The position numbers and the translations under genes are program-made. Below are positions 24,034 through 35,810 of a stretch of DNA of 64,000 nt, piece after piece. This stretch comes from Massospora cicadina. Its lineage: Eukaryota > Entomophthoromycota > Entomophthoromycetes > Entomophthorales > Entomophthoraceae. Within the stretch, counting starts at the first letter, position 1. Each line of letters begins with the position of its first letter. Location: positions 310,001-374,000 of the forward strand of contig JAKSZP010009201.1 in the NCBI GenBank assembly GCA_022478985.1. Direction: 5' to 3'. The notes beneath the pieces were generated by a model that was not told the origin of the DNA, did no database searches, and was given only the letters and a program-made list of their open reading frames with translations.

Positions 24034-25609
24034 TATCATGTCCCATAACATGGTTGTGGGAATGGACTGCAAAAACAAGGAGGAGCGTACCTTAGCCAAA
24101 GTCACCAAGTTGGTCACTCTTTTATGTCCTAAAGCGTACATAAATCAATGCTTGGTAAGGATAAAGTATGGTCAGATTGGATCTAAGGGTTTTGCTTGTT
24201 AGGGCGGACGGCTGTATATCTCAGCACTCAAGTTTATATAGTATATTACAAATAAAGATTGGTCGCTATGTTTAGTTGAAAAGCAGGAACTTGTTTCAGT
24301 CTTTTTTAAAATGTTCCCTGATCTTTCTGTATCAAACTGAAGTTTAGAACTCAAATTGAGCTTACTCAAGGTATTATTTTATCAGGATGAAAGGTTCATT
24401 AAAAGAGAGGATTTTGGCCAGTCTCTCAGTAGATTGACAATAACCCACCTACTCTATTTTCCTTGTAATCATTTTCGCTTGATCAAAATTCTTGTTGGTC
24501 GTCTCCCTTATTGACCCATTAATAAGTATATTCTATTTCAAGATAAATCTTTTGTTTATTTTAGTTTTAGGATCTTCTCCCAGAAATCTCTATTCATAAG
24601 GGAGTTAAAACCTTTGTTTCTTTCTTTCAGAAGAGTGTCTGTAACTCTCCAAACTTTAAATGAGGTAGTGTGAAATGCACAATCACACAACAAGGAACTA
24701 ACCATAATAGAAAAGGGAAAATAGCATTGTGAAGTGTGACAGTACTACAAGGACTTAAGGTGAGGGTGAATAAATTATATATCTACAGATAGATTAGAAA
24801 AGCAAGGACTTAGTCAGACGCCAAGGAGGGGTCTATCACCTTGTGTATCTCCAATTCTAGACTCCTTGCAGTTATAAACCATAGGTGTCCAAGTTTCACC
24901 AGCCGTGAAAGAAATCCAATATATACTTTAAAAGATTATAGAGTGCCCTGAATTGTTAGAAACATCCTCAATGAGATCTGCAACAAAGGCAACCCAAAAA
25001 TTTATTTTCTATTGATCTATTAGGTTTTATTATTAAAAAAGTCAACTAAAGAAGATTATAGTCTCAGTGTAAAAACTATATATAGATTGGGGAATGTGAC
25101 AATGGATATCTTGCTACGGTACTTAGCCAATTCTAGCTATAATATCAACTTTTATCTGCAGTAGTGCAGTAACTTAAGTAGACCAAACTTGATTATTAAT
25201 TAAGTAGCTTTTTCCTGATTGAGCTATATGGTAAGTCAAATGGGACTCAAATCCTTGTTTACCATTAAAATGAAACAACTTATTCTTGTCAGTTATAAAA
25301 ACTAAAGAACTCAAATATTAGATAAAACGTTAGCCGCCCCATAATGCATAACTTTAGAATTAACTGGACATAATTAGCATTTACCCAACGTTGTTCTAGT
25401 GATTACTTTAGGTCAGGAAGTTCATCTAATTTTGATCACATTGGCCTAGTTGAGCTCCTACTTAACCTTGAAATTATACCCACAATTATGTCATGGGACT
25501 TGACAGAGTCCTATTTTCTTGAGTACTAGCAGTCTGTTTCCTGGGTGTCTAGGTTATTAACCCACTTCACCTCTCCAGGAACTGGAGAGCTACAGACACT
25601 CTAGATAAA
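24034..25609 (+). repeat. 3' LTR of element A, interrupted by a solo LTR
   Basis: Parts 24034-24624 and 25506-25609 together (about 695 bp) match the 5' LTR at 1-550. The beginning TATCATG corresponds to TGTCATG of related LTRs. Its first 170 bp are an open frame continuous with the chromodomain frame (24008-24202), with KYGQIG standing where G has KYAQVG. An 881-bp minus-strand LTR splits it at 24625. Confidence 0.8.
24625..25505 (-). repeat. Solo LTR of a C/G-type element inside A's 3' LTR
   Basis: On the minus strand it starts TGTCAAGTCC at 25505 and ends GGAGAGTTACAGACACTC at about 24631, like the LTRs of C and G (ATAGACAYTCTCCTTA). The plus-strand stretch CAACGTTGTTCTAGTGATTA near 25382 matches the equivalent LTR part of C at 35690. 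Length 881 bp agrees with C (852/856) and F (891). No internal sequence, so it is a solo LTR. A clear 5-bp target duplication was not found (CTTTC against GAGTC). Confidence 0.7.
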
Positions 25610-26785
25610 AAAGAGGATTCAAGCTTTTGTAAATTATCTGGCTATTGGCCTTGTTTGAGGGACTTGGTCACTGTCCAGGAAGACTATAGGATTAGTACTT
25701 ATTATATACCAAAGATATCATTAAAATGAAGCTTTTCATAAAAAGGGTTTTTCCATAGTGCGAGTAGTTAACCTCTTTAGTTAAGCCTTTCTCAAAATTT
25801 GGCAATTCCAACACCCTTAAATTTGAAGAGATTGGCTTGTTTAACATACCCATTCCTTTTGGATCATTTAAAAAAGCAATACAATGCTATGGTTTGTGAC
25901 TCGCGCTTTGAACATGATTTTTTTCTTTTTAAATTAGGAAAATATCTAAGTCGCTAAAGTATTTAGGAAATACTTTTCTGGCATGTGGTTTGTTTTGCCA
26001 AAGTAACGGTAATGAACTTAAGAAACTTTTTTTTACAGAAGGAAAATAGCAATTTTAACTTAATCATAATCCTTCAGGAATAATGGCCTTGGCATAGCTT
26101 ATTGTGCTCTTGACTTTTTGAGAGGCTGATCCAATGTAGACAAACGACTTAGTGTTTTCTGGAGCACTTCATTCACTAGTGAATTTTGTACAATAATTTC
26201 CAGACTGTGGGCATTGTAGTAAACACAAAGGTTCATTTAGATAAAGTGGTTACTTAAACTTGTAGCTGTTGAAAGGGATGGAATTGTGTTCCCTGCTAAT
26301 GTGAAGGCTAAAAAGCTTTTCAGGTAGTTCAGCCAACAATTTTCTCCTCTAATAGTATCGCTTCTCCTTAAAATTTGCTCATATATTATCATTTGGATGA
26401 TAATGTTCTGGAAGTGTTTTCTCACCATTTTCTTGCCAACAGGTGGCTTAGTTATTTTAGATCTATTTATCTTAATACAAAATGATATATTCTCATTATC
26501 TAATTCATTTTAGTGCCTTACAGGATGGTAATTTCTCCTCTCATTTTATTATAATATATTCTTTAAATGAATGGAATGATATAATGTCTTGGGATCAGTT
26601 ACACACCTTTCTCTAAGCTGATGCAGTTCATCAATTTATCAGATCTTTAATCTCAATGAGTCAGAACTCAATAGATGAATTTTATTCTGAAGGGATTATA
26701 TGGAAATATGGCTAGGATTAGAGAAGTCTTTAATGATTGAGGTAGGTTGATAGTTAGTTGTGTAGGTAAATTAAAGGGGTCCTAA
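25610..26785. other. Unassigned AT-rich spacer between elements A and B
   Basis: About 1.2 kb with no open frame above about 65 codons, no LTR match and no recognisable coding. It may be host intergenic DNA or an older repeat beyond recognition. Confidence 0.5.
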
Positions 26786-27988
26786 AGTAAGTCTGAATAA
26801 GCACCACCTGCATTTCAATTTCATGGAATTTTTTTGACTAAAAGAGGGTAAAGAAGGCTGTTCTCCTCATAACCCAGATCTTTGTCCCGTGTAATGGACG
26901 GGAGGTTTGTGGCGGCGTATCCATCAGTTTGCCCCCTTTCCTTTCAATCTTACCATGCAAGAGCTGCTCCAGCAGATCAGGGGGGTATGTGAGGAGGTGG
27001 CATTGGTTAGAGAGCGCTAGAAGTAAAGTGTCAAGCACCTACCCCGGCAAAAATTCAGGTCTCACCAAAGAGGCGAAAGCTCTGGATAAATTGAGGGGTC
27101 CAACTCAAGTGGGGTAAGGGTGATAAATACCTTTGATACCCAATGGGAATGTGCCTACGTGGCCTGGCCATTGGTTCAACCAGTTGCCCACTGAACGAAG
27201 CATCAGCAAACTCTCAAGAATAATCGTGATGTGAGGAATTTCTTTGGTAAGATTTGTGTGAGAATCAGCTGAAAGGTGGAAGGTTAATTTGGCGAGTTAG
27301 TTAAAAAATCTCACTCCACCAAAAATGTTTGGCGTTGTAATGGCTTCAATCATGCATCCCCATTTAATCCCTAAGCCCTAGGACTTAAGACAATCATCCC
27401 TCACTGGTATTATACTAAGTTGGATATCAAGATTTTGCTTTTTAATAAAAAATCCCTTTTTAAGACAATATTTCACGTTATAACATTACTTCCTTTTTCT
27501 GTCATGGCTGCTCCCAGAACCATGTCCAGGGTTGTACACCGAATGGTCAATAATGGCCATTATTATGATGCTGCTGCCTACCCTCATCAAAAGGGGTTAC
27601 AAATGAGTGGCCTTGTGGGGATGTCCCAGTGGTGGACGAACTCTGGCGTCAAGATGTCCTGTTACTATTGGAGATCATTTTTTCCTGATGGACAAGTTAT
27701 CATGACCTTGCTGTGCACTCCAGACCCAGTGGCACCTCAGCGCATCCAGGGGCTCATGGGTCCCAAATATAGCAGTAGCAGAATTTGCTGCGACTAAGGT
27801 GACCACAGTTTGGTTACCAATATGAATGAAGGTCACGGTGGTCACCAGTCGCTGTTCCCTAAGTGCTTCTCTCCATGCCCAATACCAGGTCATCTGGACG
27901 GCAATGCCCCCAGGTTCTAGATTGCTTTCTGGGTGCTCAAGCACCCTGACTGGCAAACCAGTCTCAATTTCATATTCTTTCCATGACA
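26786..27988 (+). repeat. 5' LTR of element B (about 1.2 kb)
   Basis: Aligns with H's LTR (minus strand, 60544 to 59176): near the start both contain a block around CCCAGATCTTTGTCCCGTG in B and CCCAGGGCGATCTCACCCAC in H; both end with AACTGGCAG or GACTGGCAA, then TTTCCATGACA (B 27979-27988). The LTR start AGTAAGTCT in B corresponds to TGTAAGTCT in H. Open frames at 27420-27797 and on the opposite strand lie inside this LTR and are not taken as genes. Confidence 0.7.
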
Positions 27989-29060
27989 TAATGTACAACC
28001 TTAGTGCCCACCATTTCCACCCTACTGTTTGAGTCAGGGATAATATGGTTTCAATTTACCACATGAGCCTGGAGTCAGTGCTCAGTATTGTTATGTTTGT
28101 GTAGTCTGTTGGCATGTTTTTTGGCTGCTCCTGCGTGGTGGTGGGGGAGCTCATGACTGATTATTTCATTCTGAGGTTTACAATCCTGGTCTCATCCCAC
28201 CCTCAGGAGGTAGAATCAACCATTCCTCCCAATAATATTGCAAATTAATTAGTGGACACCACACTAGTTGGAAGTGCAAATTTCGGGTAACACATCGGCT
28301 TCAGCTTCTCTAATGGACACGTAATGGAGTGTGGCGTTGTTTGACGCCATAGAAGATGAAGCTCACTGATGTGTTCTTAGAGTCCTATGCTCAGTCAATT
28401 AAGCAGGAGTTTTAACCTCACTGATCACGTTGGTGTCATCAGTTGTTAAGGCGCTGGTGGCGCAATTGGTTCTCCTGCTCCAGTTTCTTTTTCACTGGGA
28501 GGTATATGTCCAATCTAGCTTCATTTGTAGAAGGTTTTCGTAATCACGCTCCTTGTTTTGGGCTCCTGGTGACTTAGTCTCAGCAGTGTTTAGTGCAATT
28601 TTGGGCCTCATCTCTGTTAATCATGCCACCTAGGACGCGCAGAAGGGTTCTTTGGATCAAATGTACATGATAGCAGCCTCCATTGGTGTTATGCTCTGTC
28701 AGGTATTGAGTGAGGTAGGTGGTTCTGTGATAGATTTCCTATTAGAGAATTTTCTAAGGGGTGCTATATAAGCAGTTGGCATACCCATTGTTATTTTCCC
28801 AGAGACCTGGTCAAAGCCAAGCTCCCAAGGTATATGTTTTGGTGTCAGAAGATGTTGCAGTGCCTCAATGTCACATTGTTGTGTCTACCCCTGCTCTGGC
28901 GCCTGTAGGTGAGATGGCTCCTGCGATGGAAAAAGTGGCCTAATATCCTCTTAGCAACTATTGTTAGAATCCCAGTTCAAAGAATTTTAGAAAGTACAAC
29001 CCTTGGAAGGTGCTAATTACCTTCTCGAATCAGTTTCCCTAGAATATTATATAATTATAC
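27989..29060 (+). pseudogene. Element B gag region, no motif recognised
   Basis: Between the LTR and the protease, the place of gag. Short broken frames only. The longest plausible piece (28761-28943) is Pro/Ala/Val-rich (QRPGQSQAPKVYVL and onward), as in some gag C-termini. I see no capsid or CCHC motif. Assignment by position. Confidence 0.35.
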
Positions 29061-29094
29061 CAGTAAGCTGGTGGCATCCCATGTTTTCTCCAAT

Positions 29095-29300
29095 AAACAG
29101 TATTTTTCTTATTTTTTTATTGCTTATGAAATTTGGTTGAATGTGCACAGGGTGTCAGTTGAGTCCTTGGTAGATATGTACATAGCGGGTAACTTAATGA
29201 GCTTGAAACTGGCGCAGGATACTGACTTGAACTTGGAAGCAGGGGCGCTCTTTCTGGGTACATTGCCATTTTTAATATATTTATACAAAGTATGATGGCC
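29095..29300 (+). pseudogene. Element B protease remnant
   Basis: The frame 29071-29295 reads NVHRVSVESLVD, then AGNLMSLKLAQD. H has SVGPHHVSFKALVDTGAA then NFMSVKL at this place. The first Asp of D-T-G remains (VD) but TGA is replaced by MYI, so the active site is lost. Confidence 0.65.
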
Positions 29301-29639
29301 CGCGGTTTTTTGGTACACCAGTTCTGTTTCTGTTATTAAGTCACTGCGGTGACAGATCTGCTACTCCTGGCTTTACTGGGGGAGGGTTGGAAGCGTCAGC
29401 AGCAGTTTAGCATTATCCTAGACTCAAAAATCTGTCCTTTGTGAATAATCAGCTATAGAAGGCTAGTCTATTTATTGATATTCTTAAAACGGAATGAGGT
29501 CTAAGTTCAATCACGTTGTTCCTCTCTTTGGCGGGCCTTCCACTGGATTTTCCTCACATTAGAGGCATTCCAGGATAATTTCAACTTGGAAAACAATAAA
29601 TACCTTCCGTTGCACTCTGGGAAACATTCAGTTTTCTGA

Positions 29640-29869
29640 TTTACAGTTGTGTGGTCAACATCAACTTTCCCTCGTATGCCTACATGGTGCGGGAGAACAT
29701 GGTGTTTGGTATGGTTGGACGATATGCTCAAGAAGGTGTAGTGTTTAAAAAACGTCCCCCTATTGCATCTCCCATAATTTTCGCCCAGAAGGTTGATAGT
29801 ACATTGTGCCCATGTGTAGATTACGGCCATTTGGATAATATAAAAATTCTTGGTCCCTACCCCCTTCCT
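29640..29869 (+). pseudogene. Element B RT, N-terminal part up to the C insertion
   Basis: Reads VNINFPSYAYMV, then EGVVFKKRPPIASPIIFAQK, then CPCVDYGHLDNIK and GPYPLP. H has the same succession with PYPLPLEQII next. The match stops after PYPLP at 29869, exactly where element C begins, and continues at 35811. Confidence 0.8.
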
Positions 29870-30721
29870 TCTAAGGAGAGTGTTTATAACTCTCCCATTT
29901 CATGCGTGGAAGTGCACGGTGCACAGGACCAACTCCAAGAAACTTTTTTAAGTATAAAAGTTCTAAAGCCTTTTGGAGTGTGCTTAAGTTTGAGTAACTT
30001 AGGAAGGAAAGGGTTATCCCTAAGATATCTAACCAAAAAGGAGCGTCGAGGTGCACAGAGGGGTAAGGTTTAGGCATCCTAGATTGGATGGAACCCGGGC
30101 GGCCCAACGCTGCACTTGCAGATAGACTTACTGTTGTACAAATTAAATGGTTAACGTTTCACGAGACCTCCTTGAAGAGGTCCACACAGGAATATCCAAT
30201 ATAAAATCATTAAAAAAGCTTACTAAAAGGGATTTTTTATAAGGGAGAAGTCAACCAACACGTGACTTTGGCATTGACATGGAAAATTTAAGAAAATATG
30301 GGCAAACAATCAATTGAGGGAAGTGGATCCAAGCCAAGAAGTGCCAATAGGCGCACGCTTCCATTGAACAAAACTCTATATTGGATAACCAACCAAACTC
30401 AAGTGATTGATTATAAAAACGGACAACCTGAGCTGAAAAGTGCGAAACAAAATGGGTTTCAAACCCTTTTCAGTCAAAAATCAAAGTGAACTATTTTCCA
30501 TCATAATGAAGCTAGTTCATTTTTAACGCCCCTACTCTCATACAGGGCCAAACTTCGCTTGCTTCCATGGGACCAACCTGGGCATATTTTCCTTCACCCA
30601 GCGTTGTTTTACGGTGTGTTTGAGGTCAGAGAAGCCTTCTAAAATCACCTTCTTGACTCCCTGCTATCCTCTTTATCTTTAACGTTGGTCACAAGGATGA
30701 TGTCTTTTTATACCCATGACA
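29870..30721 (-). repeat. 3' LTR of element C
   Basis: 852 bp, aligned along its length with 34955-35810. On the minus strand it starts TGTCATGGGTAT (30721) and ends TTATAAACACTCTCCTTAGA (29870). Its first part encodes the conserved tail after the chromodomain. The LTRs of F and G and the solo LTR at 24625 are the same type. Confidence 0.88.
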
Positions 30722-30735
30722 TTACCCTCTCCTCA
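30722..30735 (-). promoter_or_regulatory. Polypurine tract of element C
   Basis: Minus-strand TGAGGAGAGGGTAA lies immediately before the LTR start TGTCAT. It is purine-rich in the expected place and serves as plus-strand primer in LTR elements. Confidence 0.7.
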
Positions 30736-32290
30736 TAATGGGGCTCAACCCCCCTCCAGGGGCTTGCGCAGGGATAAGTTCTTATGTGCTGGGGCCAGCT
30801 TTAATGCGGCAACGGTCTGATTTGGTTGAGATCCAGCGCCCTGGGGGAAACGCTAATGTAAAGATTTGATTAGATCTTGGGCGTGCACACAGTCATGTGC
30901 TGGTACCCAACTGTTCTCTGCAGCGTCAAAACCATTTCAGATACCATGTACTCTAGCCTTCTTTTAACACTGTGGGAGTCTACTACTTCTACACTTCCCA
31001 CTATGTCGCCCCATCCACAAGAGAAGCCTTGGGAGTCTCAGGTGGGGTGCCCTCAAACACCATCAATTTGCTCTCATGAAAGACAGAGAAGATCCAAAAA
31101 GAAGAGGGAATATTAACTTATATGAGATATGGCTCACCTTTCTAACAACGCAATAAGGGCAAATCCTCTTTGGTCCCAGCTTTTTACATGGCTGCTTGAT
31201 AAGGATGTTACAAGCATCAAGCATCAAGAGATCCCCTTCTTTGTATGCTGAAACCACTCATTTTTTTTCCTTTGGTTTTTTCTTAAACTTGCATTGCAGC
31301 CTCCAAACTCGTGGAAACCCCTGGTGGACCTTCTGATAGTCTTAGTAAAGTCCACCACCGCTTTGACCTTAGATCCACAGCTGGGATCGATGTTAAAGGC
31401 GGGGTTAAAGCCATGGTTTGTGAAAAAAGGGGAACAACTGATAGAATAATTCAAAGTGTTGTTGTAACTAAATTGGGCCATAGGAAGGTGAAATACCCAA
31501 TCTGAATGATCCGCGGCAGTGTAACACCGCAGAAGCTGTTCTAAGCACTGATTCACTCATTCAGTCTGCCCACCTGATTGGGGGTGATAGGCAGTTGAAC
31601 GTCAAGGGTGAATCTGAAGAGACTTTTACAACTTATTCCAAAAGATGAAGGTAAACTGGGGTCCCCAGTCACTGATAATTCCTGGGGAACCCCATGAAGT
31701 GCAAAGACATGAGTGACGAAGAGACTAGCCATCTCAGCTGCGGTTATTTTCGTTCTGCAAGGAATAAAGTGGGCAAGTTTTGTAAAATGGTCCACCACCA
31801 TGATGGCATCATAGCCATCAGAGACAGGTAAAACCACAATAAAACCCACTGATAGGGAAGTCCAGAGCCCATCAGGCTTTTGGAATGGTACCAGAAATCC
31901 TAAAAATGGTGACGATTTAATTTTATTTGTTTGCAGATCAGATAAATTTTACAATACCGTCCCGCCTGAGCAGGCAAGCCCTTCCAATTGTAAGTGCGTC
32001 AAAAGAAATCCAAGGTCTTTTCTTTTCCCCGGATGACCAATAGTGATTCCATCATGATGGTCTGGATGATTTCCAGACGCAGTGGTCCAGCAGGAACCCA
32101 TAAGCGCCCCTGAAACCACAATATCACATCCTTTACGTGATAACACCTAGATAAATCCTCCTGATTTAGAGCACTCTTAGGAAGTACCATATTATATTTG
32201 GCTGATAGTGGCTGAGAAAGGACTACATTTCTGAACATACTGTATACCTCCACATTTTCCAGAGGTGCAAGAGCATGTGTGTTGGCCAAG
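30736..32290 (-). pseudogene. Element C integrase and chromodomain remnant
   Basis: Minus strand, in order: zinc-binding region with GRLWVPAGPLRLEIIQTI near 32110 and DGITIGHPGKRKDL near 32040; catalytic core VLPVSDGYDAIMVVDHFTKL at 31850-31780, VFALHGVPQELSVTGDP near 31690 (second Asp region eroded), MNQCLEQLLRCYTAADHSDW near 31550, MAQFSYNNTL near 31470; GPY module YKEGDLLMLDACNILIKQPC near 31245; chromodomain VEVVDSHSVKRRLEYMVS near 30980, broken by a frameshift. The next frame crosses the polypurine tract into the LTR. Confidence 0.8.
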
Positions 32291-32299
32291 AAAGTGGGA

Positions 32300-33640
32300 A
32301 GTTGAATAAAATCTTACCGGTGGTATCATCAACTGGGTGTTATGAACTTCTACCTCCTTTGGATCAGGAGCTAAAGCAGGGTAGCGGCTTAAAGAATCCG
32401 CCAAATCATTCACCTTTCTCTTGGTGAACTCATAAGAAAATGCAAATTTGGCAAGAGATCATTCCAATGGGTCTGTTGTGGGGTTAGGACATGAGGAGCA
32501 CGGTAGTAAAGTAAGTCATAGTGATTTGTGCGTACATGGAAAGGTTGAGAGGAGTCGTGAAAATGGTGACGCTGATAAGTCAGCGCCTCCACCACTGCTA
32601 GTAGCTCTTTGTCATAAACGACGTAATTCAACTCAGGAAAAGACATTTTCCTAGAATAATATCATACCAGATGCTTAATCACATCTTCGCCTACTTGTAA
32701 CAAGGCAGCTGCTATGGTGAAGTTGTAGGCATCCATAGACACGATGAATTTTTTAAAGGGTTGACATGGCGAAGGATGGACATGGACAACAGGGTGCACT
32801 TCACGGCTTGGAAAGCATCCTCTAAAAAGGGGGACCACTGAAGAACTTTTGCACCACTGGCCTTGTATAAGGGCGCTGCCACCTCATAAAGATTTGGCGT
32901 GAACTTCGTGAGTAATATACACGTCCCCAAAAAACTCCTCAATTCCTTGACTGAGGTGGGGGTAGGCCGCTCACAAATCTCCTTCTCCTTGCCTGGAGTT
33001 ATCATATGTCCTTGGTCAAAAGTGACGTTGCCCAGAAAGGTGACCTGGGACTTAAAGAACTCAAATTTACTAATCTTTGCGTAAGGCGGGCTGCCCTTAA
33101 CCTCTCCACCACTTGCCAAAGATGTATTGCACGGGACTCATGATTAGGTGAAAACACCAGGATATTGTCCATGTAGGCAACCGCACATACCCTAACAAGT
33201 CCCCCAATGCTGCATCAATTTGGCGTTGAAAGATAACAGGGGCATTTTTAATCCCAAAGGTCATGACCTGAAACTGGAAAAGCCATTTTCTGGTATTAAA
33301 TGCGGTTAACAACTCTTGTCCATTCTTAATTCAAATTTTGTTGAACACATTGAAGCAATATAGCTTGGTAAAAACCTTAGCCTTCTCCACATAGAGCGAA
33401 ATCTGTGAATCCAAAGGGATGGGATGTAGATCTGGTACCATAACATTGTTGAAATTCCCATAGTCTATTCAAGGGCGTATAGTACCATCAGATTTCTCAA
33501 CAAAGAGAATTGGGGAGCATACAGGGGAGGTACGCTGAAAATTTGCGCCTTTGGCTAGCATGCTTTTTAAGCCACACATCTAAATCCTCTTCCTCCCGGA
33601 CAGTCAATGGGTAAATGGGGGAGGATATACTCACCAAATC
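32300..33640 (-). pseudogene. Element C reverse transcriptase and RNase H remnant
   Basis: RT: SPVCSPILFVEKSDGTIRP near 33525-33475, IDYGNFNNV near 33465, VFTKLYCFN near 33375, FQVMTFGIKNAPVIFQRQID near 33270, and AYMDNILVFS near 33170 (catalytic YMDD changed to YMDN). Connection: FLGNVTFDQGHMITPGKEK near 33030. RNase H: VLQWSPFLEDAFQAVK near 32840, LNYVVYDKELLAVVEALTY near 32625, PHVLTPQQTHWND near 32470, and near 32400 a Leu-Ser-Arg-Tyr box (LSRYPALAPDPKEVEVHN). Frameshifts separate the blocks. Confidence 0.82.
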
Positions 33641-34942
33641 CAAATTGATCTTGAACTCACAATATAATTCAGAATGATTGAGTAGTGCATTAGCTGATGC
33701 AGTACCAAAAGAAGATTCCATCCACTCCATAAAGGAAGGGAGGGGATACTCCACTGTTGGCTTCAGCATAGGGGCAAGGCTGAGGGTGTGAAGGTGGGGC
33801 TTTGGGAAAAACGCCCTGGAAGTTAGCCTCAGACAAAGGAAAAACTGATATGCGACCATTTTTATGTGAGGTAAATGTATTATTTTTGAAATTGGTTCTG
33901 ACATCAAACTTCAACCACAAATCCACACCCAAAATGATGGGATACAAAAGGTTTTTGATAGCTTGGAAGTGGTTGGACAAGTGATCGTTGGCAATCTATT
34001 AAGTTCTTAACCCAATGATCTTCAAAAGAAAAACCTTGAGATGCCCCTCCTTTAACAATACCACCTTGAAAGTAACTCAACTAGAAATTGTCAGCCATAA
34101 TTTGGTCCATAAAGTTTTCAGAGGCACCTGTATCCACCAGAATAGTGGTGCTGATTTTCCCTAAAGGAGATGAAAGGGTAGCAGTCAGAAGAAAATACCC
34201 CAAATTGTCTTTATTTTAACAGGAAATGCCAGTACATCACCTCATAACACTTCATCTGGCATTAACATGTCACCCTGGTAAGTTTTAGAGTCAAAAAGCG
34301 GTGAAGGATATTTGCCCACTCTTACTACTGAGATCACATATCCCACCATATCTTCAGCAGGGGCATAAACATTATTATATCATAAATGCAGTTCCTTTTC
34401 AACTTACTGAGTACTGCGAATCAAGGAAGAGGTCAAAGGGGATTTTCTGGGTGTATTGATACACAGGAGTAGGTTCCATATCTGAGTCATGAGAGAGAAA
34501 ATATGGTTCAGAGTTATATATAGTGTTTTTGTTATAAAATGTGTTTATAGACATGAACAACCTTATTCTCATAACAGCAATGGATTGCCTGTATTATTCA
34601 AGGCCATCATCCACAGGCTCATCTGCGTAGATTCTGCTGTCACTGTCTGAATCTGCTGCCAAAACAAAACCCATCTAGCTTATTGTTTTTGTAATTTTCG
34701 GTGGAAAGTTGGAAAATCATGGCTTTCAGACCATGAAGCATCTGTATCCACTAGGTAAAAGCACAAAGGGTGGGTACTATCCAGTTGGAAAGCAGCCAAA
34801 ATAACGCCACGAGGCTCCAAATTTTTGGAAAAGGGGGAAACATTGATGCAGCTGACCACAACTGAAGTCCACAGCCGGCGCACACCACTTTTGCTTTGTG
34901 AAAGTTCCACACGGAAAAGTTTGTACACATAAAATAAGTAGG
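33641..34942 (-). pseudogene. Element C protease and gag C-terminal remnant
   Basis: Protease: after frameshifts, ILVDTGASENFMDQ near 34145-34105, followed by DHLSNHFQAIKNLLYPIILG near 33985. Upstream is the gag end: GKYPSPLFDSKTYQGDMLMP near 34310-34250, the same as in G. An acidic stretch LAADSDSDSRIYADEPVDDG near 34665-34605 is also gag. Gag is far too short (about 700 bp to the LTR), so an internal deletion is likely. Confidence 0.65.
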
Positions 34943-34954
34943 TTAGTCGACTAA

Positions 34955-35810
34955 TGTAAGGAGAATGTCTATAACTCTCCCGTTTTCAGCGTGGAAGTTC
35001 ACGGTGCACAGGGCCAGCTCCAGGAAACTAGTTTAGGTATAAAAGTTACTTAAGCCCCATGGAGGGTGCTTGAGCTTGAGTAACTTAGGAAGGTTAGGGT
35101 CATATCTAAGATATTTAATCAAAAAGGAGCGTTAAGGTGCACAGAGGGGTAAGGTTTAGGCATTCTAGGTTGGAGGTAACATGGGCTGCTCAACGGTGCA
35201 ATGGTGGATATACTTACTGTTGTACAATTTTAAATGTTTAACGTTGCATGAGACCTCCTTGAAGAGGTCCACACAGGAATATCCAATATAAAATTATTAA
35301 AACTGCTTACCAAAAGGGATTTTATTTAAGGGAGAAGTCAAATAACACATGACTTTGGCATTGAGATGGGAAATTTAAGAAAATATGGGAAAACAATCAA
35401 TTGAGGGAAATGGTACCAAGCTGAGAAGTGCCAATAGGCGCACGCTTCCATTGAACAAAACGCTATACTGGATAATCAACCAAACTCATGTGATTGATTA
35501 TAAAAACGGCCAACCTGAGCTGAAAAGTGTCGAAACAAAATTGGTTTCAAACCCCATTCACCCAAAAACTGAAGCGAACCAAATTCATTCATAATGAAGC
35601 TAGTTCATTATAGTGCCCCTACTCTCATACAGGGCTAAACTTCGCTTGCTTCCATAGGACCAACTTGGGCATAATTTTGCCTTCACCCAGCGTTGATCTG
35701 TGGCGTGCTTGAGGTCAGGGAGGCCTACTAACTTCACCTTCTTTGCTTTCTGCAAGCTTTTTTTATCTCTAAAGTTAGTCCCAAGGATGATGTCATTTTC
35801 TACCATGACA
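34955..35810 (-). repeat. 5' LTR of element C
   Basis: 856 bp partner of 29870-30721. The minus strand starts TGTCATGGTAG (35810) and ends GACATTCTCCTTACA (34955). The first internal bases on the minus strand are TTAGTCGACTAA, a perfect 12-bp palindrome (34943-34954), not a TGG-type tRNA primer site. Confidence 0.88.

Larger units (their letters stand above)
1..25609 (+). mobile_element. Ty3/Gypsy element A (chromodomain type), 5' end outside window
   Basis: Seen: positions 1-550 repeat at 24167-24624 plus 25506-25609, defining two LTRs in the same orientation. Between them, Gypsy protease, RT, RNase H, integrase and chromodomain remnants occur in the usual order on the plus strand, separated by LINE and other insertions. 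Family knowledge: this order, with integrase after RNase H and a chromodomain at the integrase end, defines Ty3/Gypsy chromoviruses. Element A is closest to C and G in this window (same protease context, RT wording and LTR-encoded tail). It is old: frames are broken throughout and the protease aspartate is lost. Without insertions it would be roughly 6 kb. Confidence 0.85.
29870..35810 (-). mobile_element. Ty3/Gypsy element C (chromodomain type), complete with both LTRs, inserted in B
   Basis: LTRs at 29870-30721 and 34955-35810 flank a minus-strand pol. The target duplication TTCCT (29865-29869) / TTCTT (35811-35815) matches at 4 of 5. Total 5941 bp, typical of chromoviruses. Orientation is opposite to its host B, whose RT frame resumes on the far side. 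The two LTRs differ visibly at many sites, so the insertion is not recent. RT YMDD has become YMDN. Confidence 0.9.

Noticed and set aside
27420..27998. 125- and 107-codon frames on both strands, first read as a Gypsy gag shared with 59.2-59.7 kb
   Set aside because: The two regions align up to a common TG...CA-type end (TTTCCATGACA) and continue the LTR match from the tract-adjacent start, so they are LTRs of B and H rather than gag.
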